64,000 nt of DNA from Nostoc sp. FACHB-152 (GCF_014697475.1 NZ_JACJRV010000026.1:16133-80132); one strand, 5' to 3'. Numbered from the stretch's first letter, positions 44,602 through 53,841 are shown. Notes: generated by a model not told the origin, from the letters alone. Numbers and translations are program-made.

Positions 44602-44898
44602 TTAATTGTTCACTGCATCTTTTTTGGTGGTTTGGTCAGTATCCAACATAGAGTGATTACAACAGTGTTCCCCATCTGTAGATTTTACTTCTGGTACTGG
44701 GTCATAACCTCCAGGATGGAATGGATGACAACGCAAAATCCGACGGATAGCCATCCAGCCACCACGCCACACGCCAAATCTCTCAATGGCTTGAATGGCA
44801 TACATCGAACAAGTTGGCTGAAACCGACAAGTCGGGGGAAACAGTGGCGAAATAAACATTCTGTAACCTTTAATTAGCCAAATGAATAATAATTTCAT
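44602..44898 (-). CDS. yidD: membrane protein insertion efficiency factor YidD
   Basis: A 98-residue Yid[61 protein letters not shown], the highly conserved cysteine-bearing signature. It aids YidC-dependent membrane protein insertion. The C-terminal 30 residues ([10 protein letters not shown]...) are extra and variable. It is not next to rnpA/yidC as in many bacteria. Confidence 0.95.
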   Translation of the reverse strand: MKLLFIWLIKGYRMFISPLFPPTCRFQPTCSMYAIQAIERFGVWRGGWMAIRRILRCHPFHPGGYDPVPEVKSTDGEHCCNHSMLDTDQTTKKDAVNN

Positions 44899-44960
44899 CC
44901 TTGTAGCCTAAATCTTATAAATTAAAAACAAAGGTAAAAGTTCTCTATCTTGTAGTATCT

Positions 44961-45668
44961 TTGTTGACTCTAATTCCTGGTTTAACATCAATTCCACCTT
45001 TGTGGCTGCAAATTACCATCGTTGCAGCTTGGGTGCTGCTTATTCTGCTTGTCTCCTGGGTGGTAAATCGTCTTGCAACGGATGATTCAGAAATCATCAG
45101 GAAGATAGTTCATATTGGCACTGGTAATGTGATTTTGCTGGCTTGGTGGCTAGATATTCCTATGAGTGTAGGTGTTACAGCTTCAATTTTAGCGAGTGCC
45201 ATAACCTTATTGTCTTATCGGTTTCCGATTCTTCCTGGTATTAACAGTGTAGGCCGCCAAAGTTTGGGGACATTTTTTTATGCTGTGAGTTTTGGCATTT
45301 TAGTTGCTTGGTTCTGGTATTTGCGACAACCACAATACGCCGCAATTGGAATTATGGTGATGACATGGGGAGATGGTTTAGCAGCATTGGTTGGACAACG
45401 CTTTGGCAAACATAAATATCAAGTTTTTAGTGCAAACAAAAGCTGGGAAGGTTCTTTGACTATGGCTTTAGCTGGCTATGTTGTCAGTTGTTTGATTTTG
45501 CTGAGTGTACAAGGAAATATCTGGCAAACTTGGGTAGTTTCACTGGTTGTAGCGATAGTTGCTACTGCTTTAGAAGCTATTTCTTTTTTGGGTATCGATA
45601 ATTTGACTGTACCTTTGGGTAGTGCCGCCTTGGCGTTTGTGTTAATGCAATTATTGTCAGTTGGTTAG
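44961..45668 (+). CDS. phytol kinase / diacylglycerol-polyprenol kinase-like membrane protein
   Basis: A 235-residue polytopic protein of the dolichol/phytol kinase (VTE5-like) family. Diagnostic segments are EIIRKIVHIGTGNVILLAWW and VMTWGDGLAALVGQRFGKHK with FSANKSWEGSLTMALAGYVV. It phosphorylates phytol from chlorophyll breakdown for tocopherol or phylloquinone synthesis in characterised relatives. No ATG is available at the N-terminus; the start is a TTG at 44961 (or 44964). About six to seven membrane helices. Confidence 0.85.
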   Translation: MLTLIPGLTSIPPLWLQITIVAAWVLLILLVSWVVNRLATDDSEIIRKIVHIGTGNVILLAWWLDIPMSVGVTASILASAITLLSYRFPILPGINSVGRQSLGTFFYAVSFGILVAWFWYLRQPQYAAIGIMVMTWGDGLAALVGQRFGKHKYQVFSANKSWEGSLTMALAGYVVSCLILLSVQGNIWQTWVVSLVVAIVATALEAISFLGIDNLTVPLGSAALAFVLMQLLSVG

Positions 45669-46071
45669 GCTGCAATAACCAAAAATCGGCTATTAAATAA
45701 TAATTTCTAGACTTGGATTGCACCCATTCAAGATTTGATTAAGAAATATTTGTCACGAAAACTTTATAATCATGATTAATTATGACTTTTGACTTCCCTG
45801 AAGGGGCTGAATAGCTAGTAATAATAACCTGTAATTACAAGTCATAAACTTAAGATAATATTTCTTATTTAACCCCTAGATGAGGTACTTCTAGGGGTTT
45901 ATTCATTTAGACATAAATTTGTAAAAAAGATAACAGAATTATCAACTAACAGCAGAATATAACTTAGCTAAATTTATAACTACAGAGAGAATGAAAATTA
46001 GATACAGTTAGACTTAGATATACAGTATAAAGAGAAATTTTTAAATTTAAAAATTAAATTTATCTTAAAAA
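45669..46071. other. 403-bp intergenic region with an isolated terminator
   Basis: AT-rich, without ORF. It contains an ACTTTTG-type repeat near 45783, a TGACTT...AAGTCA inverted pair (about 45782/45838), and the terminator at 45871-45899. The 200 bp between the phytol-kinase stop and that terminator could be a long 3' UTR or a free-standing small RNA. Confidence 0.4.
45871..45899 (+). terminator. isolated Rho-independent-type hairpin
   Basis: AACCCCTAGA, 9-nt loop, TCTAGGGGTT followed by TATTCATTT, a 10-bp perfect stem. It is 202 bp past the nearest upstream plus-strand stop. Confidence 0.75.
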
Positions 46072-46683
46072 ATGAGCTTTTTTGATCCTACTAAATTACC
46101 TTTGCGCCGTAAACAATCAATAGTTGACATTCAAGAACTAGAAGGGCTTTTGTATGTTGACTGGCGAATTGGCAAAATCCATTTGTATTCAACCTTTTAC
46201 ACGCGTATCGATCAAGCTTGCATTTTTTGGAGTTTGCTAATTATACCGATGTTTTTGACTGCCCAGTTTCTCCCAATAAGCTGGAGTTTGCAAGCTAAGG
46301 TATGGTCAATTCTCAGCTTGATTGGGATTATTACAATGGTTAGTTGGACTAGTTACTGGGTAGAAGCTAGAAAAGTTAAATGGGTACTTTATTGTTGGAT
46401 AGTTTTGATGCTATTCGGCTTGGTTTTAACAGATTTGAGCATTTTTCTCGGCTGGGCTGAGATATTAGTGCATCTATGTGAATTGTGGTTAGGAATAAGT
46501 ACAATTGGTTACTTATGTACTGGGTTAGGTGTGCGATCGCGTGCCTTGATTTTGACAGGTATACTTCATTTACTGTTCATTTTTGTTTTGCCCTACATCG
46601 TAGCTTGGCAATTTCTCTGCACTGGTGCTTTGATGGTTTTTTGCTTATTGTTATTGGCTGAATTCCAGTGGGACGGTTTGTAG
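46072..46683 (+). CDS. conserved hypothetical membrane protein
   Basis: A 203-residue integral membrane protein. A cytoplasmic N-terminal 40 residues (RRKQSIVDIQELEGLLYVDW) precede five or six hydrophobic helices (for example ACIFWSLLIIPMFLTAQFLP and WVLYCWIVLMLFGLVLTDLS). No motif or family function is recognised. Single gene. Confidence 0.7.
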   Translation: MSFFDPTKLPLRRKQSIVDIQELEGLLYVDWRIGKIHLYSTFYTRIDQACIFWSLLIIPMFLTAQFLPISWSLQAKVWSILSLIGIITMVSWTSYWVEARKVKWVLYCWIVLMLFGLVLTDLSIFLGWAEILVHLCELWLGISTIGYLCTGLGVRSRALILTGILHLLFIFVLPYIVAWQFLCTGALMVFCLLLLAEFQWDGL

Positions 46684-46829
46684 CTATATAGGAAGGGAAT
46701 AGGCAATAGAAGGGTAGGGAGGTTAGGGGTGTGTGAAATTAGTGAAGTCCTATAGATGAGTGTTAATTACATACGCCATAGTAATTTAGATAAAATCATT
46801 ACGGTGATATTTAACCTTATCCAAGTCTC

Positions 46830-49334
46830 ATGAAAAGCCATCGCACCTCTTCTCTCTCTACTCTTCAACGTCCTGAACTACTTGCGCCAGCAGGAAATTG
46901 GGAATGTGCCAAAGCTGCTGTAGAAAATGGGGCAGATGCGATTTACTTTGGTTTGGATAAGTTCAACGCTAGAATGCGGGCGCAGAATTTTACTGAGGCA
47001 GATTTACCGCAATTAATGGAGTTTCTGCATCTTCGGGGTGTAAAAGGCTATGTCACTGTCAATACACTAATATTCCCGCAAGAATTATCAGAAGCCCAGC
47101 AATATCTCCGGACAATTATTGCGGCTGGTGTAGATGCGGTAATTGTGCAAGATGTGGGAATTTGCCGCCTTATCCGTCATTTATCACCAGATTTTCCGAT
47201 TCACGCCTCAACTCAGATGACAATTACTAGTGCGGCTGGGGTGGAATTTGCTAAATCTCTCGGCTGTCAGTTGGTAGTGTTGGCGCGTGAATGTTCTATC
47301 AAGGAAATTAAGAAAATTCAGCAGCAGTCTCAAGCGGCGTTACCGTTGGAAGTTTTTGTTCACGGTGCTTTGTGTGTGGCTTATTCTGGTCAGTGTTTGA
47401 CTAGTGAAGCTTTAGGTGGACGGTCAGCTAACCGTGGCGAATGCGCCCAAGCTTGTCGGATGCCTTATGATTTAATTGCTGATGATGAAATTGTAGATTT
47501 AGGCGAACGCAAATATTTACTCAGTCCTCAAGACTTGGCAGGGTTAGAAGTATTGCCATATTTGGTCAAGTCAGGGGTAACTAGTCTTAAAATCGAAGGA
47601 CGTTTAAAAGCACCTGAGTATGTTGCTAATGTCACCCGTATTTATCGCCAAGCGTTAGATCGAGTCATGGAACAACAGGACGCAAGAAATTCAAGTTCTC
47701 AAGAACATTACAACTTAGAAATGGCATTTTCTCGCGGACTATACACTGGTTGGTTTGGCGGGGTTAATAATCAAGAATTGGTTCATGCGCGTTTTGGTAA
47801 GAAGCGCGGAGTTTATCTAGGAGAAGTTACACGTATTCGCAACGAACAGGTAACAATTAGCTTAGAAGCACCTGTGAAACCAGGAGATGGTATTGTATTT
47901 GACTGCGGTCATCCAGAAGCCAAAGAAGAAGGCGGTCGCGTTTATGCAGTCACACACAAGGGTCAAGATGCAATATTAACCTTTGGCAAAGGCAACCTGA
48001 ATTTCCGTCGAGTTCATGTAGGTGATAAAGTTTGGAAAACTAGTGATCCAGAACTTGATAAACAACTACGTCAGAGTTTTGCTGGAGATAACCCACAATT
48101 TCAGCGTCCGATTAATTTAGAGATTTATGGCGAAGTTGGAGAGGTGTTGATTGCGATCGCTCGTGATGAACTTGGTAATATTGTCCAAGTAGAATCTGCA
48201 ATTACACTTGCTGAGGCGCACACTAAACCTTTAGATACAGTCCGCTTACAAGAACAATTCGGTCGTCTGGGTAACACTCCCTTCCGTTTGGGAAGTTTAA
48301 TTAATCATCTCAATGGTGCGGTGATGGTTCCAGTGAGTGAGTTAAACCGAATGCGTCGAGACATCGTAACACAATTAGAAGACTTACGCAGTCAACCTAA
48401 ACGTTGGCAACTGAGGTCTAATGTATCCTTTCAAGACTTACTCCCTGTTTCATCTCCCCTGTCTCCAGCATCTCCTTCGCTTATCGTTTTAGTACGTAAC
48501 TTCAAACAACTCCAAGCCGCCCTCCAAGCTGGTGTGGAAACTCTATACTGTGAATTTGAAGACCCCCGCAGCTATCGCCAAGCTGTACAACTAGTACATC
48601 AACATTCCCCACTCCCCACTATCTGGGTTGCACCTCCGCGAATTACCAAACCTGGAGAAAACTGGATTTTGCAGCAAGTTCGCGCTTCCGGTGCAGATGG
48701 CTATCTAGTAAGGAATTATGATCAGTTGCAATTTTTTAGCGCAGACAAATGTATTGGCGATTTTTCACTCAACGTTGCTAATTCTCTTACAGCAAATTAT
48801 TTTAAACAGCACTTTGGTTTGCAAAGACTAACAGCATCCTATGATCTGAATATTAATCAATTAGAAGATTTACTTACCACTTGTCCGCCTCAATGGTTAG
48901 AGGTGACAGTTCATCAGCATATGCCGATGTTCCACATGGAACATTGCGTTTTTTGTGCCTTTCTATCTCAGGGAACTGATTACACCAACTGTGGACGACC
49001 CTGTGAAAAGCACGAAGTGAAGCTGAGAGATCGTGTCGGTAGCGAACACGTTCTGCAAGCAGATGCAGGCTGTCGCAATACTGTATTTAATGGTACTGCT
49101 CAAACAGGAGCCGAGTATGTACAACGTCTTATAGAACTGGGATTACGTCACTTCCGCATTGAATTTGTGAATGAATTACCAGACCAAGTGGGCAAAACGA
49201 TACATCGATACCAGCAACTACTTCAAGGTGAAATTACAGGTTCTCAACTGTGGCGAGAGTTGAAGTTGCAAAATCAGTTAGGTGTCACGCGTGGCCCCTT
49301 GGGTTTGTCTACTGTTGGAAGTGGTAAGGGTTGA
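46830..49334 (+). CDS. U32 family peptidase (RlhA/YdcP-like)
   Basis: An 834-residue U32 family protein. The N-terminal domain starts RPELLAPAGNWECAKAAVEN and includes HASTQMTITS, VHGALCVAYSGQCLTSEALG with the cysteines of the family and NRGECAQACR. A DUF3656-type C-terminal half holds EHCVFCAFLSQGTDYTNCGR with C706, C709 and neighbours. The closest characterised relatives (RlhA, TrhP) hydroxylate RNA pyrimidines rather than cut protein. Long form, single gene. Confidence 0.93.
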   Translation: MKSHRTSSLSTLQRPELLAPAGNWECAKAAVENGADAIYFGLDKFNARMRAQNFTEADLPQLMEFLHLRGVKGYVTVNTLIFPQELSEAQQYLRTIIAAGVDAVIVQDVGICRLIRHLSPDFPIHASTQMTITSAAGVEFAKSLGCQLVVLARECSIKEIKKIQQQSQAALPLEVFVHGALCVAYSGQCLTSEALGGRSANRGECAQACRMPYDLIADDEIVDLGERKYLLSPQDLAGLEVLPYLVKSGVTSLKIEGRLKAPEYVANVTRIYRQALDRVMEQQDARNSSSQEHYNLEMAFSRGLYTGWFGGVNNQELVHARFGKKRGVYLGEVTRIRNEQVTISLEAPVKPGDGIVFDCGHPEAKEEGGRVYAVTHKGQDAILTFGKGNLNFRRVHVGDKVWKTSDPELDKQLRQSFAGDNPQFQRPINLEIYGEVGEVLIAIARDELGNIVQVESAITLAEAHTKPLDTVRLQEQFGRLGNTPFRLGSLINHLNGAVMVPVSELNRMRRDIVTQLEDLRSQPKRWQLRSNVSFQDLLPVSSPLSPASPSLIVLVRNFKQLQAALQAGVETLYCEFEDPRSYRQAVQLVHQHSPLPTIWVAPPRITKPGENWILQQVRASGADGYLVRNYDQLQFFSADKCIGDFSLNVANSLTANYFKQHFGLQRLTASYDLNINQLEDLLTTCPPQWLEVTVHQHMPMFHMEHCVFCAFLSQGTDYTNCGRPCEKHEVKLRDRVGSEHVLQADAGCRNTVFNGTAQTGAEYVQRLIELGLRHFRIEFVNELPDQVGKTIHRYQQLLQGEITGSQLWRELKLQNQLGVTRGPLGLSTVGSGKG

Positions 49335-49429
49335 TACTGTTATATCTGCAACAGTTTATTGACTTTGGTCGCCTCTACCCACACCAGTCCTTCTATCTCT
49401 AGCGATCGCAATACGTCTGTTATAACATT

Positions 49430-49750
49430 TCACGAAATAAATGATACAAATAATTTCTCCTCTGCTCCCCTGCCCCCCTGCGGCCTATTTGTATCAAACT
49501 TAAAGTGAAACGGTATTAGATGTTGTATTTGTCGATACACTATACTCAACACTATTGCTGCCATTACTGATAGAGTTAGTATCCTTGAGCGCAGGCTCCG
49601 GTCTTTGTCTTTGATTCCTTTAAGGTTGGGGAATTTCCCTGGACTGATTAATTCAAATCGCCTTATTTCTCTCTCTTCATTTGTTGGTGCTGGTGGTGTG
49701 ACTCGATGCCGAAAGTCTGGATTTCCCTGTTTTTTCCTTGGCTTGCTCAT
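49430..49750 (-). pseudogene. N-terminal fragment of an IS4-like transposase
   Basis: A 106-codon frame. Residues 1-75 (KQGNPDFRHRVTPPAPTNEE, ISPGKFPNLKGIKDKDRSLR, SRILTLSVMAAIVLSIVYRQ) look like the start of an IS4-type transposase, whose next segment should be the LARE/LLW region and then the catalytic DDE domains. The similarity ends at IQHL and is followed by unrelated codons. No terminal repeats were found. I regard it as a decayed insertion-sequence fragment; a real small membrane protein is the alternative. Confidence 0.5.
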
Positions 49751-50438
49751 GGCTTAACTCTTCACCCTGCTGTTGAGTTTATCCCGTCGAGTTTTACCTA
49801 CTTGACTTGACTCTACTTTTCTTAACTTGACTCTAATGGCTAGATGCCCGCCTTAATTATGCAATTTAAATGTGTAACAGCTTATCAGTACATAGCTCCA
49901 GGGATTCTTTAATACATAAAAAACTGGAAGCTATTTTAGTTTTTCGCTTCCAGCCGATAATATATCTATTGCATTTTATTACAACAGCTATAATTCTGTT
50001 TGGTAATCAAAACAAAAGCGTAGTAGCTATTTGTTCTATTAGCTATAACAACAGTAAACTGTTACTTTTCTATTTCCCTGACAACAGTATGGAAGACTCT
50101 ATCTTACTTCCCCCACCACAGGAAAAATTAATAGAGGGCATTTAAAAGTAGAATTAGGGGAATCCGCCTTTCTAGCTTTATATTTGCACAGGCTTCCTCG
50201 GAAACAGAACCACCAATAGCAACAGTTAGAGTGTCTGTCTTGGTTTCGGAGTTAAGTACTCCTTGTCTTACTGATTGCTTCAGCAAAAACAATCAGTTAA
50301 ATGTATTCATAGTCAGATCTTCAATGATTTTATCATCGTTAATGAATGTATTTGTTCATCTCCTCTATTTAAGTATCTATGTATAATTTAAAAGATTTTT
50401 ATGGTTAAGATTTGCCATTTTGGCACATTTTATAACTA

Positions 50439-50547
50439 AATACAGATGGCAACAGGCAACAGTAAATAGGCAATAGGGTTGAAAGTCTTCTAGTATATGA
50501 CTTTGTTCTTAAAATCTGTACTTCATTTACCTGCAATTTGCTGTATT
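50439..50547. mobile_element. MITE-like repeat, family 2 copy 2
   Basis: AATACAGATGGCAACAGG (left) and CCTGCAATTTGCTGTATT (right) form imperfect inverted termini. The core CTTTGTTCTTAAAATCTGTA is identical to the copy at 43378-43475. Confidence 0.75.
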
Positions 50548-50581
50548 TTAATTTATTTATAGTTTTATACCAACTATAGGC

Positions 50582-50696
50582 CAATACGGTTCAGATAAGG
50601 TAATTCGTAATGTGTTGTAGACCTGTAAAGACGCGAAATTTCGCGTCTTTACAAACCTGATATTCTCATCCAATAACCCTAACTGAACTATATTGA
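50582..50696. mobile_element. MITE-like element, family 1 copy 2
   Basis: Termini AATACGGTTCAGATAAGG and CCCTAACTGAACTATATT are inverted repeats. ACTATAGGC stands on both sides (50573-50581, 50697-50705) as a 9-bp target-site duplication. Its centre is a 30-bp perfect palindrome (50624-50653; arm TGTAAAGACGCGAAA). Confidence 0.82.
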
Positions 50697-50734
50697 ACTA
50701 TAGGCTGAATCTACTAAATTATTAGTAAATAAAA

Positions 50735-50766
50735 AGAACCCCGACTATCAAAGAAGTCAGGGATCT
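50735..50766. repeat. AGATCCCCGACTT dispersed hairpin, copy 3
   Basis: AGAACCCCGACT / AAGTCAGGGATCT, a degenerate version of the hairpins at 15155 and 24827. It lies about 100 bp beyond the HetP-family gene. Confidence 0.75.
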
Positions 50767-50870
50767 AAGGCTCTCAATTTTCACAAATTAAATAAGTCTA
50801 CATCTCAATTTATAAAACTACCCTAACCTATTATTTGTCATAAGACTGGATAGTAGGTTAGGCAGTCTGT

Positions 50871-51338
50871 TTAACTAGCTTCACAAAATTCTAAAGAAAA
50901 ATCTTGAGTGTTTTCAGCATTTGATTCAGACTTGAGAGGTTGATATTCTTGAATTTCTTGTGACGACCCTTGCTCTATATTACCACCGCGATTTTCTGTC
51001 TTTTGTTTACCTACTACCTCAAGATAAGCTAAGTCTTTAATCTTACCTAAACAACTAGCTGCAACATGAGTTTCAGGTTTTTTGTCAGCAGATGTTTGAG
51101 TAATTGTGATAGTTTCACGCTCTTTTTGTTGCGCTCTACTTGTTGTGGAGTTTTCTTTAAGTAAGCGGTTATAAGTGCGATAGGGAATGTAATGTAATGG
51201 ATTGTAACCAGCTACCCGTAGTATTAACACACAAGCCCAAGAATATTTACCAGCAAGAATTGCTTCAACGATTTGGTCAAATTGTTGAGGATTGATACCT
51301 TTATTAAAGTTGCTGATGCTAGTCATGTTGTGATTCAT
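50871..51338 (-). CDS. HetP-family heterocyst commitment protein
   Basis: A 155-residue HetP-family protein. The signature is the N-terminal [49 protein letters not shown], followed by a variable linker and a second short block [18 protein letters not shown]. HetP and its paralogues control the commitment of cells to become heterocysts under nitrogen starvation, downstream of HetR. The length and both blocks fit HetP itself. The usual hetC neighbour is absent, so a HetP paralogue is possible. Long non-coding flanks (1.1 kb on each side) probably hold its regulation. Confidence 0.88.
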   Translation of the reverse strand: MNHNMTSISNFNKGINPQQFDQIVEAILAGKYSWACVLILRVAGYNPLHYIPYRTYNRLLKENSTTSRAQQKERETITITQTSADKKPETHVAASCLGKIKDLAYLEVVGKQKTENRGGNIEQGSSQEIQEYQPLKSESNAENTQDFSLEFCEAS

Positions 51339-51459
51339 AGCTTTATTGGTGTGGATAATTTGGTGTTGCGGTCAATATTTAAGATGCTACGGTTTTGCAT
51401 GGTGAGTAATGAATACTCTCATCTCTATGCACACAAAATACTCAGTTTTATAAATAACT

Positions 51460-51477
51460 GTTGTAGATGATAACAAC
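51460..51477. promoter_or_regulatory. dyad symmetric site upstream of HetP-family gene
   Basis: GTTGTAGATGATAACAAC: perfect 5-bp arms around an 8-bp spacer, 122 bp before the start codon. The spacing resembles that of CRP/NtcA-type operators, but the arms do not match GTA...TAC. Confidence 0.4.
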
Positions 51478-51966
51478 TGCTCATTATGTTTATCTATTTT
51501 TTAAGATTTAAACCTGTAGGGAAGAGGTACAAGGCATCTTTTCCCTTGTGTTGAGGCTGTAACTGCATTTAACCTAATGTTGATTTCCATGAGCTTGACC
51601 TTTGAGCGGAATATTGTGTTATTTGCCCGACTAAAAAAAGTCTTGTTTCGGCTCGTGGTAGATACAGTTTTATCCTCTGTTTATAGTCTAAATGCTTAGT
51701 TAAATTGATTTCCCTGATAATTTAATCGTATAAGACTTTGCACTTAACTTTTAAGGGCAATCTAATAATAGTCTTTAGTATTTGCACTGAGTAACTAAAC
51801 GTTAATCAACTAATGTGATTAATAGCTACTTTAGTATTTATACTACGTTTTTTTGTAAATGTCATCTTTTAGCATAACAACTTTATCAGTTAAAATTACT
51901 GAATTTTATTTGATACCTATAAAGTTAATGTGCCACCTTGGGTATTGTCACTTATTTGCTTATGGG

Positions 51967-51985
51967 TGAGGGGTTTGACCCCTCA
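51967..51985 (+). terminator. hairpin TGAGGGG/CCCCTCA
   Basis: Seven-bp perfect stem, TTTGA loop, followed by TTTATTATT. It is an isolated terminator-like structure on the plus strand with no gene upstream for about 2.6 kb. Confidence 0.6.
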
Positions 51986-52451
51986 TTTATTATTGATTAA
52001 ATGCGATTATTTTTCTTAAATTCATCTAAAAATTTACCATTAAGTTGCCTAATAAACAATCAAGAAATATTGTAATTTCAACAACATTAAAAAATACAAA
52101 GTGATTTTACCCACTTTGTACTTGCGAAAATTTTTTTAAAAAAATATCAATTCTGCCCGGAAAGCCAAAATAGTTTAGAGAGAGAACATACAGCGTTTTT
52201 CGGTTGAGTGCAGTACAAGTAGATAGGGGCGAGAGGCTAGAGGAATGTACCTAATTGGGCTGAAAACTGCTGTAAAAGCGGGTGTAAGGAGGCAGGTTAT
52301 ATTGTCGCGCAACGCACTGTCTGATATGAGATTAGGTGTGTGCAGAAATAGCAAAACTCTTCCCCTGTCATTACCGAGCTTTAGGTATCTCTAGCAATGA
52401 GTATTCCACCTTGGGAAGCGGGGTTTGTTTGAGGGACTCGACATACTTTTG

Positions 52452-52916
52452 TCAGAAGTATTCATTTCCGCTTCCAGAGGCAAATAGTTGAGGTGCAAGT
52501 GCTTTAGCGGATTCCCATTCTTCGCCGGGGAGATGGTAAACTAACAAATCTGTTTGGGCAATTGCATCTGGGGATATTTCATCAGGATATCCCCAGCTAT
52601 CTCCGATTAGTTGTAAGGTAGTTGTTCCATCCGCTAGCCAAAACCGCCTTTGTGTTGCTGGTGTGGCTAAAGATGAATCTGCCGTAATTTTTGTAGTAAT
52701 TATATATGGTAAGAATTGCTTCAGTGTAGTGCTGTTGAGCGATCGCAATTCAGTATATCTGTTAAAAATCCAATCCTGACTAAAGTCTGATGCTAAATTT
52801 GTATCCCCTACAACTATCTTCAACAGTTTATTAATACTCGCTTCTGAAGTTAATAACTGTTGTTTACTGTCATATTTCAGTTTTGCCTGAACTCTGAATG
52901 AAGAAGAGGGGTTCAT
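52452..52916 (-). CDS. hypothetical protein
   Basis: A 154-residue frame, soluble, without a recognised family: IVVGDTNLASDFSQDWIFNR, RRFWLADGTTTLQLIGDSWG, LLVYHLPGEEWESAKALAPQ. Composition and codon structure look protein-like, and no overlapping frame competes. It could be a lineage-specific gene or a fragment of a larger one; flanking DNA gives no help. Confidence 0.45.
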   Translation of the reverse strand: MNPSSSFRVQAKLKYDSKQQLLTSEASINKLLKIVVGDTNLASDFSQDWIFNRYTELRSLNSTTLKQFLPYIITTKITADSSLATPATQRRFWLADGTTTLQLIGDSWGYPDEISPDAIAQTDLLVYHLPGEEWESAKALAPQLFASGSGNEYF

Positions 52917-53274
52917 GCTTTCGTTTCTGTTTTCAGTGTTACTTAAACGTAATTAGTTAGCTAAAAAATGCTGGTGATGCTTTTAATAATTTTAATAATT
53001 AAAGTTGTCCTGATTGCGGTTTGAGAGCAAGTAGTTAATTTTTTTTACCTTACTTACATTTTCTGTTAGTTTGTGAAATACCCGGAAAATAAGGGACTTC
53101 CAACTAAAAAAATATGCAATCATCAGGGGTAGCAGAGGAGGAAAAAGATTCTTCGCAATATCTTTGATAGTTGATGGCTGAACAATTTATTTTCTGGAAG
53201 TCCCTAAAACTACATCTGGAAAAGGTCTGACTTTTGCTTGAAACACTGTGCTGTTCAAGTTATGGATAGTAAAA

Positions 53275-53380
53275 TATAGGAATCCGGTTTGATGACTGAA
53301 AATACTTATGTAGATAGGCAATAGGCAACAGGAAAAAAGGAATACTGAGTTTTTTTCAGAAATCCAATATGAGACTTATA
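53275..53380. mobile_element. MITE-like repeat, family 3 copy 2
   Basis: TATAGGAATCCGGTTTGATG at the left, ATCCAATATGAGACTTATAT at the right, with GGCAATA heptamers inside. Homologous to 39949-40061. Confidence 0.65.
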
Positions 53381-53589
53381 TATACTGCTACAATTGTGTA
53401 GCTTTAGATACAACTATTCAGGCGATCGCCCTCGTGCATTACTCGATTATATTTCAGAGTCTTTGGTGTATGGGGTGAACTGCCATAATTTCTAGCATAG
53501 CCGCGCTGCTTGTTTATGCTTTATTCAGCCATTTCTCTCAAGAAATCATTGCTGCAACTGCTGCTGTAGCCTCAGTTACTATTTTAGAG

Positions 53590-53700
53590 ATGATTACAGA
53601 CATAATGATTACTGAAGCTTTTGAGCAAGCCCATGATTTTGCAGGGCTAATTGTCGTCTTTGAAGTTTTTGCTGCTTTTGTTTTGAGCAAACTTGCTTGA
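53590..53700 (+). CDS. possible small hydrophobic protein
   Basis: A 36-codon frame from ATG 53590: MITDIMITEAFEQAHDFAGL then IVVFEVFAAFVLSKLA, with one likely membrane helix. The frame is open upstream to 53479 with similar composition (ALLVYALFSHFSQEIIAATA) but lacks ATG, GTG or TTG there. It is either a small membrane protein with a non-standard start or the remnant of one. Confidence 0.3.
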   Translation: MITDIMITEAFEQAHDFAGLIVVFEVFAAFVLSKLA

Positions 53701-53721
53701 GAATTAAAAAATTTACCAATG

Positions 53722-53794
53722 AAAAAGCGTTTGGGAGTGTTGCCGTGTTTCCACCCCAAACGCTCTTTCTTTTCAACTTGCTCCTCACACACAA
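53722..53794 (-). ncRNA. putative small RNA, family copy A
   Basis: Predicted 73-nt minus-strand transcript. The 5' end TTGTGTGTGAGGAGCAAG is single-stranded; then comes a 10-bp hairpin (AGCGTTTGGG pairing with CCCAAACGCT) with the conserved loop GGTGGAAACACGGCAACACT, and T5. -10 TATCTT is 5-6 nt before the predicted start. Copies B and C share loop and 5' part while the stem bases covary. Confidence 0.7.
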
Positions 53795-53798
53795 GAGT

Positions 53799-53841
53799 AA
53801 GATAGCATTTATTTTTTTAATTAGTAAATCTGTTATGTGAC
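53799..53841 (-). promoter_or_regulatory. promoter of sRNA copy A
   Basis: -10 TATCTT (53804-53799) and the upstream box GTCACATAACAGAT (53841-53828) centred near -40. It is equivalent in position to the boxes of copies B and C, but only weakly NtcA-like (GTC-N8-GAT). Confidence 0.5.

Larger units (their letters stand above)
49751..50870. other. 1.1-kb gene-poor region
   Basis: No convincing gene. A 91-codon frame (49870-50145) lacks protein-like composition. The region holds MITE-like elements at 50439-50547 and 50582-50696 and the hairpin repeat at 50735-50766. Confidence 0.6.
51339..52451. other. 1.1-kb non-coding region upstream of the HetP-family gene
   Basis: No protein gene is supported. 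It holds a dyad at 51460-51477 and a hairpin at 51967-51985. It is long for an intergenic region and adjoins a developmental gene. Confidence 0.5.

Noticed and set aside
49430..49750. complete insertion sequence
   Set aside because: Only an N-terminal transposase-like segment is visible, with no DDE domain or terminal inverted repeats.
49870..50145. 91-codon plus-strand frame
   Set aside because: No recognisable domain, poor protein-like composition, no clear ribosome site, and it lies in a repeat-rich region.
53538..53794. minus-strand frames spanning sRNA copy A
   Set aside because: They read through the hairpin in different frames, and the peptide is not conserved in copies B and C, whereas the RNA structure is.
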